Assembly (NCBI GenBank): GCA_009780765.1
Contig: WQZK01000018.1
Location: 1-15,805, forward strand
DNA length: 15,805 nucleotides
Origin: Defluviitaleaceae bacterium
Lineage (GTDB): Bacteria > Bacillota > Clostridia > Lachnospirales > UBA5962
Direction of reading: 5' to 3'
The translations under genes were made by a program, and so were the position numbers. The notes under the pieces are model-generated. The model was not told the origin of the DNA, searched no databases, and saw only the letters and a list, made by a program, of their open reading frames with translations. Within the stretch, counting starts at the first letter, position 1. Each line of letters opens with the position of its first letter. Shown here in pieces: positions 6,653 to 14,094 of this stretch.

Positions 6653-7345
6653 CTAATTTTCTTGCGGAATTTTATCCATAATAAACGATAAGCTTAAAAC
6701 TGTGAATATATATGCGTGTAAAAGCCCTGCAAAGAGGTCGAAATACACGTGCAAAAACCCTGGCCAAGCAAGAGTTGCAATATATGGCATTAAATTATAC
6801 ACAAGCCCTGTTATAACAACACCTGCAATTACATTTCCAAAAAGCCTAAATGCCAAAGATATGGGCGTTGCAATTGCCGAAACAAGATTTATTGGCAAAA
6901 ACAAGAAAAAAGGCTCTAAAAAACTTTTAAGATATTTAAGAGGAGCCGATTTTACACCTAAGCCATGAATTAGAAAAAATGTGGCAATGGCTAGAGCCAA
7001 AGTTGTTGATATATCAGCTGTTGGCGGCCTAAGTAAAAACATGCCGCTTATATTTGAAATACCAATAAACACAATAACGCCAAAAAACCATTTTCCTAAG
7101 TAATGATACCGTTTGCCTGTTATTCCTACAACAAAATTGTCAAACATTTCAACAAGTGCCTCTATACCGTTTTGAAACCCACTCGGAACATCACTAACGT
7201 TTTTAAAAAATTTAATTCTTGCAAAAATTGCAAACAATATCAATACACCCATAATAATCCATGTGTTTCTAATGGTTTCTGTAAACCATATTTCTATGCC
7301 AAAAACCTCAAAAACACGATACGTTCTAATATCAAAATTAACCAT
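6653..7345 (-). CDS. atpB: F1Fo ATP synthase subunit a
   Basis: Subunit a is the static membrane channel that passes ions to and from the c-ring. The 230 residues contain five to six hydrophobic helices. The essential arginine is seen in SLAFRLFGNVIAG (Arg167), the residue that displaces the ion from the c-subunit glutamate. Other family marks are PPTADISTTLALA (107-119) and the C-terminal segment with FAGLLHAYIFTVLS. The ATG at 7345 overlaps the end of atpI by eight bases and follows a GGGGGAGAA ribosome binding site. It precedes atpE by 12 bases. The short N-terminus is usual for Firmicute a subunits. Confidence 0.97.
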   Translation of the reverse strand: MVNFDIRTYRVFEVFGIEIWFTETIRNTWIIMGVLILFAIFARIKFFKNVSDVPSGFQNGIEALVEMFDNFVVGITGKRYHYLGKWFFGVIVFIGISNISGMFLLRPPTADISTTLALAIATFFLIHGLGVKSAPLKYLKSFLEPFFLFLPINLVSAIATPISLAFRLFGNVIAGVVITGLVYNLMPYIATLAWPGFLHVYFDLFAGLLHAYIFTVLSLSFIMDKIPQEN

Positions 7346-7748
7346 TAAGCTTGTTCTCCCCCTTCCTGTTTAAAATTTTGTACATATATACTGCAAGCGA
7401 CATATTTAAAAGCCCCAAAATGCCAGCATATAAATTAACAGTTGGGTGAAGATAGAAAATTAAAGCTAAAAACCCAAACCCAACTAAAAGCCTAAACATG
7501 TAAGCCTTTCTAAAAAATGAAACAGCTACTTTTTTGTCCATATCAATTACTTTTCTTGCAGAGAAATCAAGAATTAAAATTCTTAAAACCGAGGCTAAAC
7601 TACCAACAGTGAGCCCTAAAATATATCCAAGTATATAACTCATATTTACTATAAAAAGCACTATAGTACCTAATACAATTCCAGCAAAAAACAAAATTAT
7701 GGTGTTTTTTATTAAAACTTTTGAAGTACCGTCAATTTTCAATAACAT
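7338..7748 (-). CDS. atpI: ATP synthase subunit I (AtpI/UncI-like)
   Basis: A membrane protein of about 136 residues with four hydrophobic helices (about 16-36, 38-62, 84-101 and 105-125), placed just before atpB as in most atp operons. AtpI proteins help assemble the c-ring, a role best shown for Na+-dependent enzymes, and with AtpZ have been linked to Mg2+/Ca2+ uptake. The sequence is poorly conserved, so the call rests on topology, size and position. The start is open: an ATG at 7748 overlaps the atpZ stop as TGATG but lies only two bases after AAGGAG, while a TTG at 7742 has ideal eight-base spacing and would give 134 residues. Confidence 0.85.
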   Translation of the reverse strand: MLLKIDGTSKVLIKNTIILFFAGIVLGTIVLFIVNMSYILGYILGLTVGSLASVLRILILDFSARKVIDMDKKVAVSFFRKAYMFRLLVGFGFLALIFYLHPTVNLYAGILGLLNMSLAVYMYKILNRKGENKLNG

Positions 7749-7978
7749 CACTCCTTAATTACATTCATGCACATGCGGTACATATTTTTAAATGCTGCAG
7801 CTATGCCTATAATTATAAATAAAATTACGAATAATGGAGAAGTATTAATCCATCTATCCAAAAGAACCCCAATAAAAACAGAAAGTCCTATGCAAACAAT
7901 CATGTTAATACTAACGCTAAACATCAAAGTTGATGCCTTTCTAATTTTTGCTTTTTCTTCTTTTGTTAGGTTTTTCAT
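7748..7978 (-). CDS. atpZ: AtpZ/AtpI-family small membrane protein, first gene of the ATP synthase operon
   Basis: A 76-residue protein with a basic N-terminus (about 1-16) and two membrane helices (about 18-40 and 47-65). The segment between them, GVLLDRWINTSPLF, and the end with NMYRM match the AtpZ family (putative F1Fo-associated Mg2+/Ca2+ transporter or assembly partner). AtpZ usually stands first in the operon, as here. The ATG at 7978 follows AGGGGA. A near-consensus promoter lies just upstream, which leaves only about 10 bases of leader. The stop codon overlaps the atpI start. Confidence 0.88.
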   Translation of the reverse strand: MKNLTKEEKAKIRKASTLMFSVSINMIVCIGLSVFIGVLLDRWINTSPLFVILFIIIGIAAAFKNMYRMCMNVIKE

Positions 7979-7994
7979 ATTTATTCCCCTATCT

Positions 7995-8023
7995 ATAATA
8001 CATTAAAATTTATTATAAGTCAA
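7995..8023 (-). promoter_or_regulatory. Sigma-A-type promoter of the ATP synthase operon
   Basis: On the minus strand TTGACT (8023-8018) and TATTAT (8000-7995) are separated by exactly 17 bases, close to the TTGACA/TATAAT consensus. The TGA stop of the upstream GNAT gene is inside the -35 box. Transcription would start near 7988-7990, leaving about 10 untranslated bases that already include the atpZ ribosome binding site. This is a sequence match only. Confidence 0.65.
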
Positions 8024-8452
8024 ATGTTATACTTCATTGGAACAAGCACAAATCCTGATTCAAACACGATGGCCTCCCCATATCGCTTAAACCCAAGCTT
8101 CTCATAGAATTTGCAAACTTCTTGTTGTGCAGACAGAACTATCTCATTTCCTGCTTTGTTAATAATATAATCGATTGCGACTTGCATAACTTTTTCACCA
8201 AGACGTTTTCCCCGCATAAGCTTATCAACAGCGACAAGCCCTATTCGCCAAACATCACCCACATTAATAATTCGGGCTGTTGAAACTGGGTTGTTACCAT
8301 CTAAGATAACGACATGGGTTGCGTTTTCGCTTAGCCCATTCAAAAACTTCGTCTTTTGGCACGCCTTGCTCTTCGATAAACACTTTTTGTTTAAGCTTAT
8401 CAGCTAACATACAAATTTCAGGCGTGTCGCCTATTATCACCGTCATTAACAT
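8020..8452 (-). pseudogene. GNAT-family N-acetyltransferase interrupted by a frameshift
   Basis: Two overlapping frames together make one small acetyltransferase of the YjcF/ElaA-like type. The first runs from an ATG at 8452, nine bases after GAGGAG, and contains KQKVFIEEQGVPKDEV, the typical N-terminus; it then ends at a TAA at 8296-8294 after 52 codons. The second frame, one base off, continues with ENATHVVILDGNNPVSTARI, the acetyl-CoA-binding RGKRLGEK, the AQQEVCKFYEKLGF segment and a normal end. The switch falls at a run of five T on the coding strand (8342-8346). Removing one T gives 143 residues, the normal family length. It may be a recent pseudogene, a phase-variable gene or a sequence error. 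It lies directly after wecB and before the atp promoter. Confidence 0.85.
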
Positions 8453-8455
8453 GGT

Positions 8456-9601
8456 TTAAAACTCCTCAGGCTTTTCACTTAAAATTCCAAAATGATATTT
8501 TATTGCCGCAACTATTCTTTCCGCTGCATGTCCATCACCAAAAGGATTTTTTGCATTTGCCATTTTTTCATATTCTTCTTTATCATCTAAAATAAGAGTT
8601 GCATTTTTATAAATACCTTCTCGTTTATTTCCTGCAAGCTTTAACGTGCCTGCTTCTATTCCTTCCGGCCTTTCTGTAACATTCCTTAAAACTAAAACGG
8701 GCTTATTTAGATGTGCAACCTCTTCTTGAAGCCCACCCGAATCCGTTAAAACCATATATGAACGTGCCATTAAATTATGCATATCATCTAAATCAAGTGG
8801 CTCTGTTAGGTGAATTTTTTCGTTATTTCCGAGAATTTCAAATGCCACTTTACGAACAGCAGGATTTAAGTGAACGGCATATACCACTTCAACATCATCA
8901 TACTTATTCACAATATCAAGAATTGCGTTACAAATATCTTTTAAAGGCTCTCCTAAATTTTCTCTTCTGTGTGCTGTAACCGTTATAATTCTTTTATTTT
9001 CAAAGTCAATTTCATTTAAGTTATCTAGCTTAAATTTATAATTCTCTTTAAGCGTGTTTTTCATACAATCTATAGCAGTATTTCCTGTAACAAAAATACT
9101 ATTTTCGTCTATGTTTTCTTTTAATAAATTATCTTTTGATAGCTTTGTTGGTGCAAAGTGCAAATCTGCAATGCTTCCTATAAGCTTTCTGTTTACCTCT
9201 TCCGGATAAGGCTGGTATTTGTCATAAGACCTAAGCCCTGCCTCAACATGCCCAACCTTAATTTTATTATAAAATGCTGAAAGGCTTGCGGCAAGTGCCG
9301 TTGTAGGATCTCCATGAACTAGCACCAAATCAGGTTTTTCTTTAAGCATAACTTCTTCAAGCCCACGAATACACCTAACTGTAATATCTGCAAGCGTTTG
9401 CCCTGCTTTCATTATATCAAGATCATAATCAGGTTTTACGTCAAAAATATTTAAAACCATATCAAGCATTTCTCTGTGTTGTGCTGTAACACAAACAATG
9501 CTCTCTATGTTTTCGTCTTTTTCCATAGCCTTGATAATCGGTGCCATTTTGCTTGCCTCTGGCCTTATTCCAAATATGCTCATAACTTTTATTTTTTTCA
9601 T
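8456..9601 (-). CDS. wecB: UDP-N-acetylglucosamine 2-epimerase (non-hydrolysing)
   Basis: Interconverts UDP-GlcNAc and UDP-ManNAc, giving ManNAc units for teichoic acid linkage, capsule or other surface glycans. The length of 381 residues is normal. The N-terminus IKVMSIFGIRPEASKMAP is the family signature (usually GTRPEAIK). Residues equivalent to the known catalytic and substrate sites are present: Asp98 in HGDPTT, Glu120 in GHVEAGLRS, Glu134 in YPEEVNRK, and His211 in TAHRREN. The SGGLQEE and TERPEG motifs near the C-terminus bind the nucleotide sugar. The ATG at 9601 overlaps the stop of the phosphohexomutase gene as ATGA, so the two are surely co-translated. The frameshifted GNAT gene starts four bases after its stop. 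Confidence 0.96.
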   Translation of the reverse strand: MKKIKVMSIFGIRPEASKMAPIIKAMEKDENIESIVCVTAQHREMLDMVLNIFDVKPDYDLDIMKAGQTLADITVRCIRGLEEVMLKEKPDLVLVHGDPTTALAASLSAFYNKIKVGHVEAGLRSYDKYQPYPEEVNRKLIGSIADLHFAPTKLSKDNLLKENIDENSIFVTGNTAIDCMKNTLKENYKFKLDNLNEIDFENKRIITVTAHRRENLGEPLKDICNAILDIVNKYDDVEVVYAVHLNPAVRKVAFEILGNNEKIHLTEPLDLDDMHNLMARSYMVLTDSGGLQEEVAHLNKPVLVLRNVTERPEGIEAGTLKLAGNKREGIYKNATLILDDKEEYEKMANAKNPFGDGHAAERIVAAIKYHFGILSEKPEEF

Positions 9602-11025
9602 GATTTCTTTAGCTCCTCTATGTCTACCATAACCTTATCAATTATTGAATTTAATCTGTTTTCTGCCTCTTCCTTCACATCTCCATTTGCCCCAAAATAG
9701 AGTTTTAGCTTAGGCTCTGTGCCCGATTTTCTTACAATTGCAAACCCACTGTCTATATTATAACACAAAGGTACCCTAGAAAAGTCGCAAATTTGTTTCA
9801 AATTTATACTTTTATTTTTTTCTAAAAAATAACCATACTTTTGATACAATAATTCTAACTTTTCAAGCAAAGTCAAGCTTTTTTCTTTGTAATATGATGC
9901 CATTTCACAAACTAATAAAGCCGTACTTATTGCATCTTTATCTCTTGTATGTGTTGCGTGTAAAAAACCACCATTTTCTTCAAATCCAAATATAAAGTTA
10001 TTTCCTAAAGCATCTATTTTTTCTGCAACATACTTAAAGCCTGGCTTAACAAACTCGCAACTAATGTTATTTTCGACAGCTATTTTTTTAACCATTGGAG
10101 TTGAAACATTTGTAGCTACAACCATTGCATTTTCAGGCATTTTTTTATGAGTAATAATATAATCAAGCATCAAAACTGCCAGCATATTGCCACTCAAGGC
10201 AGTATATTCGCCATCTTTGCCAAGAATCATAACGCCTAGCCTATCTGCATCAGGGTCGGTCGCTAAAATTATATCAGAGCCTACTTGCTTTGCCTTTACT
10301 ATAGCCATTTCAAAAACATCTAAATTTTCTGGGTTTGGTGCAGATATTCCAGGAAAGTCGCCATTTTCTTCAGCTTGCTCTAAAACTATATTAAGATTTT
10401 CAAATCCTGCCCTATAAAGAATTTCGCGAATAGGCCAAAAGCCTGTTCCAAAAAGCGGTGTGTACGTAATAGCTATATCTTTAGCAACGTTCCCATTTAT
10501 CATGGTTTCTAAAACAGCATTAACATATTTTTCGTCCTGCTCTTTTGGCAAAACATTTAAAAGACTAACATCTAGCTCAGAAAAATCAGAAAAATCTTTG
10601 CTATATTCACTAATTTTCTTGTCTTCATCTGGCAAAAGCTGTGCCCCTGTTTCTGAATAAACCTTAAAACCATTGTATTCTTTAGGGTTATGACTTGCAG
10701 TTATAACAATGCCTGCCGCACAGCCTAAACTTCTAACTGCGAAACTAAGTTCAGGTGTTGAACGCATACCTTCAAAAATATAGGTTTTAATACCATTTGC
10801 AACTAAAATTAAAGCAGCTTCTTTCGAAAAAGCATAAGAATTATTTCTCGAATCATAGGCAATTACAATACCCATTTCTTTAGGGTCCTTACCCATAAAA
10901 TCTTTATTAAGTATATACTCCACAAGCCCACATGTAGTTTTTCTTATAATACCTGCATTTAGCTGGTTTTCGCCATCACCCATAATGCCCCTAAGCCCGC
11001 CTGTGCCAAACTTTAAATTCTCCAT
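9598..11025 (-). CDS. Phosphoglucomutase/phosphomannomutase family protein, compact form
   Basis: Alpha-D-phosphohexomutase that moves phosphate between C1 and C6 of a hexose. Visible are FGTGGLRG (6-13), the phosphoserine loop TASHNP with Ser111, the Mg2+ loop DPDADR (257-262), the sugar-binding FGFEENGGF (346-354) and the phosphate loop RKSGTEPK (432-439). The 475 residues are about 100 fewer than PgcA-type phosphoglucomutases: the usual N-terminal extension of about 45 residues is absent, and the stretch between Tyr400 and the phosphate loop is shortened by roughly 50-60. All active-site loops remain, so it is probably active; glucose, mannose or glucosamine phosphate cannot be told apart here. 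The ATG at 11025 has AGGAG eight bases upstream. Its partner wecB suggests supply of sugar nucleotides. Confidence 0.92.
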   Translation of the reverse strand: MENLKFGTGGLRGIMGDGENQLNAGIIRKTTCGLVEYILNKDFMGKDPKEMGIVIAYDSRNNSYAFSKEAALILVANGIKTYIFEGMRSTPELSFAVRSLGCAAGIVITASHNPKEYNGFKVYSETGAQLLPDEDKKISEYSKDFSDFSELDVSLLNVLPKEQDEKYVNAVLETMINGNVAKDIAITYTPLFGTGFWPIREILYRAGFENLNIVLEQAEENGDFPGISAPNPENLDVFEMAIVKAKQVGSDIILATDPDADRLGVMILGKDGEYTALSGNMLAVLMLDYIITHKKMPENAMVVATNVSTPMVKKIAVENNISCEFVKPGFKYVAEKIDALGNNFIFGFEENGGFLHATHTRDKDAISTALLVCEMASYYKEKSLTLLEKLELLYQKYGYFLEKNKSINLKQICDFSRVPLCYNIDSGFAIVRKSGTEPKLKLYFGANGDVKEEAENRLNSIIDKVMVDIEELKKS

Positions 11026-11056
11026 AAAATCTACTCCTAAATTTTTACTTATAATA

Positions 11057-11085
11057 ATTATATATTAAGCTAATACTTTAAACAA
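11057..11085 (-). promoter_or_regulatory. Candidate promoter for the phosphohexomutase-wecB unit
   Basis: On the minus strand TTGTTT (11085-11080) and a perfect TATAAT (11062-11057) are 17 bases apart. The -35 box is weak (three of six consensus bases). A start near 11050 would give about 25 bases of leader before the ATG at 11025. The whole gap is AT-rich, so chance matches are possible. Confidence 0.5.
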
Positions 11086-11127
11086 GTGTTGTTCATAAAT
11101 TTTTAACAATATTAATAATAATTTCAT

Positions 11128-11156
11128 TTGACTATGTTAATAATTAATGATATTCT
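11128..11156 (+). promoter_or_regulatory. Candidate promoter for the lipoprotein gene
   Basis: TTGACT (11128-11133) and TATTCT (11151-11156) are 17 bases apart. The -35 box differs from consensus at one base and the -10 box at two. Together with the oppositely directed promoter at 11057-11085 it makes a divergent promoter region between the phosphohexomutase and lipoprotein genes. Confidence 0.55.
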
Positions 11157-11201
11157 TAGAGAGTGAAAAATGTAAAATTTTAAGAAGGAGTGCTTTATTT
11201 C

Positions 11202-11993
11202 ATGAAAAAATATATAAAATTTATTGCTATTAGTTCACTTGCGATTTTACTTGTTGCATGCAATTCAACTGAAAATGTTGAAACTACTGAGCAACCTACA
11301 GAAAACAACTCGTCTATTGTTGGAACTAACCCAGCAAATGCACCTGCCACAATGCGTCCTCCAGATATAACACAAATGCCAATTGTTCCAGATTCTGAAT
11401 GGAATATAGAGCTTGATGAAGATGGCAACATCATTCCACCATGGGATGAACCTATTGATCTAGATCTCGATAACTTTGGAATAGAGTTTTTTCTACATGA
11501 CTATGAGATAGAGCTTTATGAAGACCTTAAAGCAAACTTAGATATAAGCGTTTTAGCTGATAGAGATCCATTCACAACTGCTAAAATATATATTCAAGCA
11601 GGGATTGATAGCGAATGGGAAGTTGAGTGGCTTTTATTCCACCCTGATACTATTCCAGCTCATATGAGTCGCGAAAGATTTGGGCTTGAAAGCCAGTATG
11701 AAGCACTTATGTATAGCCGTGCTTCTAGGCAAGGTATGGCAGATTTAATGTTTGGATTTATAGAAGAAACGGGTGCAGCATTTGATTTTGGTAATGGAAC
11801 AGCAATAATTACATTTGTTAGCGTAATAGATGAGCTTGATTATCAGGATGCATTAGAAGCCGGAATACCTGAAGATGAGCTTGAAGCTCCAGAAGGAATA
11901 CAATTCTTTTTGATGCAAGATGAAAATGGTATCTGGCGAATTCCTTTCGCTCCGCTAAATCCTGAATGGCTTGCATACTTTTGGGAAAGATAA
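11202..11993 (+). CDS. Acidic lipoprotein of unknown function
   Basis: A 263-residue protein with a lipoprotein signal: MKKYIKF, a hydrophobic stretch, and the lipobox LVAC with the lipid-bearing Cys20. The mature part starts with a Thr/Asn/Pro-rich linker (about 21-65) and is then rich in Asp and Glu with few Lys or Arg until late. A central helical segment (REDRF-like MSRERFGLESQYEALMYS region, about 155-180) and a C-terminal strand pair with ENGIWRIPF suggest a small folded domain, but no family was recognised. The ATG at 11202 follows AAGGAG by 11 bases; a GTG at 11190 would put four odd residues before the signal peptide. It has its own promoter and terminator, so it is likely a single-gene unit between two housekeeping operons. 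Confidence 0.85.
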   Translation: MKKYIKFIAISSLAILLVACNSTENVETTEQPTENNSSIVGTNPANAPATMRPPDITQMPIVPDSEWNIELDEDGNIIPPWDEPIDLDLDNFGIEFFLHDYEIELYEDLKANLDISVLADRDPFTTAKIYIQAGIDSEWEVEWLLFHPDTIPAHMSRERFGLESQYEALMYSRASRQGMADLMFGFIEETGAAFDFGNGTAIITFVSVIDELDYQDALEAGIPEDELEAPEGIQFFLMQDENGIWRIPFAPLNPEWLAYFWER

Positions 11994-12004
11994 AAATTAA
12001 AATG

Positions 12005-12033
12005 AAAAATTCGGTAATTTGCCGAATTTTTTT
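12005..12033 (+). terminator. Intrinsic terminator after the lipoprotein gene
   Basis: A perfect 10-base-pair inverted repeat (AAAAATTCGG at 12005-12014, CCGAATTTTT at 12022-12031) around a seven-base loop ends in a run of seven T (12027-12033). It lies 12 bases after the lipoprotein stop codon and separates that gene from mreB. The GC core is short, so efficiency may be moderate. Confidence 0.85.
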
Positions 12034-12042
12034 ATTGTAATT

Positions 12043-12072
12043 TTGTCAAAAAAGGTGTATTATTAATATATG
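12043..12072 (+). promoter_or_regulatory. Candidate mreB promoter with about 130-base leader
   Basis: TTGTCA (12043-12048) and TATATG (12067-12072) are 18 bases apart; other -10 registers in this AT-rich stretch are also possible. A promoter is expected here because a terminator lies directly upstream and the mre genes follow without another break. The leader to 12209 contains two weak hairpins (about 12084-12110 and 12111-12124) and ends with the strong GGAGGAAG ribosome binding site of mreB. Confidence 0.4.
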
Positions 12073-12209
12073 TACCGAAAATGAGGTTCATTAAGTTAAA
12101 AACTAACCTAAAAGCTAACGCTTTGGTCTGTTTTAAATTTAATTCAATATAGATTGCAAACGCCAATAAATGGTAATAATTCAACTAAAGATTAATTCAG
12201 GAGGAAGTT

Positions 12210-13238
12210 ATGTTTTCAAAAGATTTAGGTATAGATTTAGGAACAGCAAATACACTTGTTTTCATGAGAAATAAAGGAGTTATTGTAAACGAGCCATCAG
12301 TTGTTGCTGTTAATACAAAAACTCATGAAATTTTGGCAGTAGGTGACGAAGCTAAACAAATGATTGGTAGAACACCGGGCAATATACGAGCAATAAGGCC
12401 AATGAAAGACGGGGTTATTGCCGATTTCGAGTCTACAAAAGCCATGCTAAAATATTTTATTAGAAAAGCAACACCAAAATCAATATTTAGCTCTAAGCCA
12501 AGGGTTGTTGTTTGTGTGCCTTCTGGCGTTACAGAGGTTGAAAAACGTGCAGTTATAGAATCTACTATTTCAGCAGGTGCACGTGAGCGTAGTGCCTTTT
12601 TAGTTGAAGAGCCTATGGCAGCCGCTATTGGTGCAGGGCTTCCCGTAGAGGAGCCAACAGGAAGTATGATTGTTGATATTGGTGGAGGCACAAGTGAAGT
12701 TGCTATAATTTCGCTTGGTGGAATTGTTGTAAGTAAATCTCTTCGTGTTGCAGGCGACGAGCTTGATGAGCACATAATAAGCTTTATAAGAAAAGAATAT
12801 TCTTTGGCCATTGGCGAACGTACAGCAGAAGAAATAAAAATAAAAATAGCCTCAGTTTATCAACCTGATAGAACTATCGGCATGGAAATTAGGGGTAGAG
12901 ATTTAATTACAGGGCTTCCAAAAACAGTTGATTTAACTTCTATTGATGTTAAAAAAGCGATAGACGAACCTATTACCTCAATTATCGATGCAATAAAAAT
13001 GACCCTTGAAAGAACTCCACCAGAGCTTGCGGCAGACGTTATGGAAACAGGCATTGTTTTAGCTGGCGGCGGTGCTCTATTAACGGGGCTTGATGATTTA
13101 ATTTCTTATGAAACAGGTATGCCTGTAAATATTGCAGATGAACCGCTTAACTGTGTTGCAATTGGAACAGGCTTAGTTTTAGAGCATTTAGAAACACTTA
13201 AAAATGTTTTAGTGTCCCCTAGAAAACTGCACATGTAA
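12210..13238 (+). CDS. mreB: Rod shape-determining protein MreB
   Basis: Bacterial actin that forms membrane-bound filaments and directs lateral wall synthesis. The length of 342 residues is normal. The actin-fold nucleotide motifs are present: phosphate 1 DLGIDLGTANTLVF (5-18), phosphate 2 VDIGGGTSEVA (155-165) and the adenosine motif GIVLAGGGALLTGL (281-294). The family segment GERTAEEIKI is at 202-211, and EEPMAAAIGAGL at 133-144. The N-terminus MFSKDLG agrees with the short membrane-contacting start of Gram-positive MreB/Mbl proteins; a paralogue such as Mbl cannot be excluded by sequence, but location directly before mreC and mreD favours MreB. The ATG at 12210 follows GGAGGAAG. Confidence 0.97.
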   Translation: MFSKDLGIDLGTANTLVFMRNKGVIVNEPSVVAVNTKTHEILAVGDEAKQMIGRTPGNIRAIRPMKDGVIADFESTKAMLKYFIRKATPKSIFSSKPRVVVCVPSGVTEVEKRAVIESTISAGARERSAFLVEEPMAAAIGAGLPVEEPTGSMIVDIGGGTSEVAIISLGGIVVSKSLRVAGDELDEHIISFIRKEYSLAIGERTAEEIKIKIASVYQPDRTIGMEIRGRDLITGLPKTVDLTSIDVKKAIDEPITSIIDAIKMTLERTPPELAADVMETGIVLAGGGALLTGLDDLISYETGMPVNIADEPLNCVAIGTGLVLEHLETLKNVLVSPRKLHM

Positions 13239-13251
13239 GAGGGTTCTTGTA

Positions 13252-14094
13252 ATGGATTTTATAAATAAACACAAACGGCTAACATTCTTAATCTTAACCA
13301 TATTTTGTATAGTTGTCGCTATAATAACACTAAATTATAGGCGGCCTACTTTTATTGAAAATTTTATGGGTTATATTGTTTCGCCCTCACAAGAGGTTAC
13401 AGGAAATATTGGTGGCTTTTTTCAAACACGTATAAATTTTATATCTAACCTTTCTGAACTTGATTCTGAAAATCAGAGGCTTAGAGAAGAAAATGAGCTT
13501 TTACAATTAGAGGCTAATCGCGCCGCTCTGCTTGATAAGGATAATCAAGAACTTCGCAATCTTCTAGAGCTTGTGCAAAGATATCCAGAGCTTAACCTTG
13601 TTGGTGCTGATGTTATCGCTCGTGATAGTAGCAATTGGTCTAATAAATTTTCTATAAATCTTGGCACAAGAGATGGAGTTTTTGATAACCAAGTAATTCT
13701 CGCAAATGGTGGGCTTGTTGGTAGAGTTTTTAGAGCCTATTCAAACTTTTCGCAAGTTATTACGCTAATTGATGATAATTCTTCTGTAAGTGCAATTTCT
13801 GCACGCACAGGCGATACAGGCTTTGTCCGTGGCGATTTAAGGCTTGCAGAGCGTGGACTTGTTAGAATGGAAAACATCGCCCTTAACGCTGATATTTTAG
13901 AAAATGATTTGATTATAACCTCTAATTTAGGACTTATATATCCACCCGGAATTACAATAGGCATTGTTCGTGAAGTTAGGCCTGACGGCTCGGGTCTTTT
14001 TAAGTATGCAATAATCGAAACGGCTGTTGATTTTAGAAACCTTGAAACTGTTTTAGTCGTTAGTGATGTTTTTGACAGGGAGTTTATCGACTAA
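13252..14094 (+). CDS. mreC: Rod shape-determining protein MreC
   Basis: Membrane protein that links MreB inside to PBP2 outside and activates the elongation complex. The 280 residues have the usual plan: one N-terminal membrane helix (about 10-27), an extracellular coiled coil (about 64-110, with SENQRLREENELLQLE), then the double beta-barrel domain with NKFSINLGTRDGV (131-143) and NGGLVGRV (152-159). The end is compact, without a long low-complexity tail. The ATG at 13252 lies 13 bases after mreB and has GAGGG upstream. The stop overlaps the mreD start as TAATG. Confidence 0.96.
   Translation: MDFINKHKRLTFLILTIFCIVVAIITLNYRRPTFIENFMGYIVSPSQEVTGNIGGFFQTRINFISNLSELDSENQRLREENELLQLEANRAALLDKDNQELRNLLELVQRYPELNLVGADVIARDSSNWSNKFSINLGTRDGVFDNQVILANGGLVGRVFRAYSNFSQVITLIDDNSSVSAISARTGDTGFVRGDLRLAERGLVRMENIALNADILENDLIITSNLGLIYPPGITIGIVREVRPDGSGLFKYAIIETAVDFRNLETVLVVSDVFDREFID

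Noticed and set aside
8335..8350. Programmed ribosomal frameshift in the GNAT gene
   Set aside because: The join needs a one-base skip rather than the usual -1 slip, no stop-codon-driven or stem-loop stimulator is seen, and the T run is too short for efficient transcriptional slippage.
12323..12811. A 162-codon open frame on the minus strand inside mreB
   Set aside because: It lies wholly within a strongly conserved mreB on the other strand, has no credible ribosome binding site and resembles no family; it is a coding shadow.
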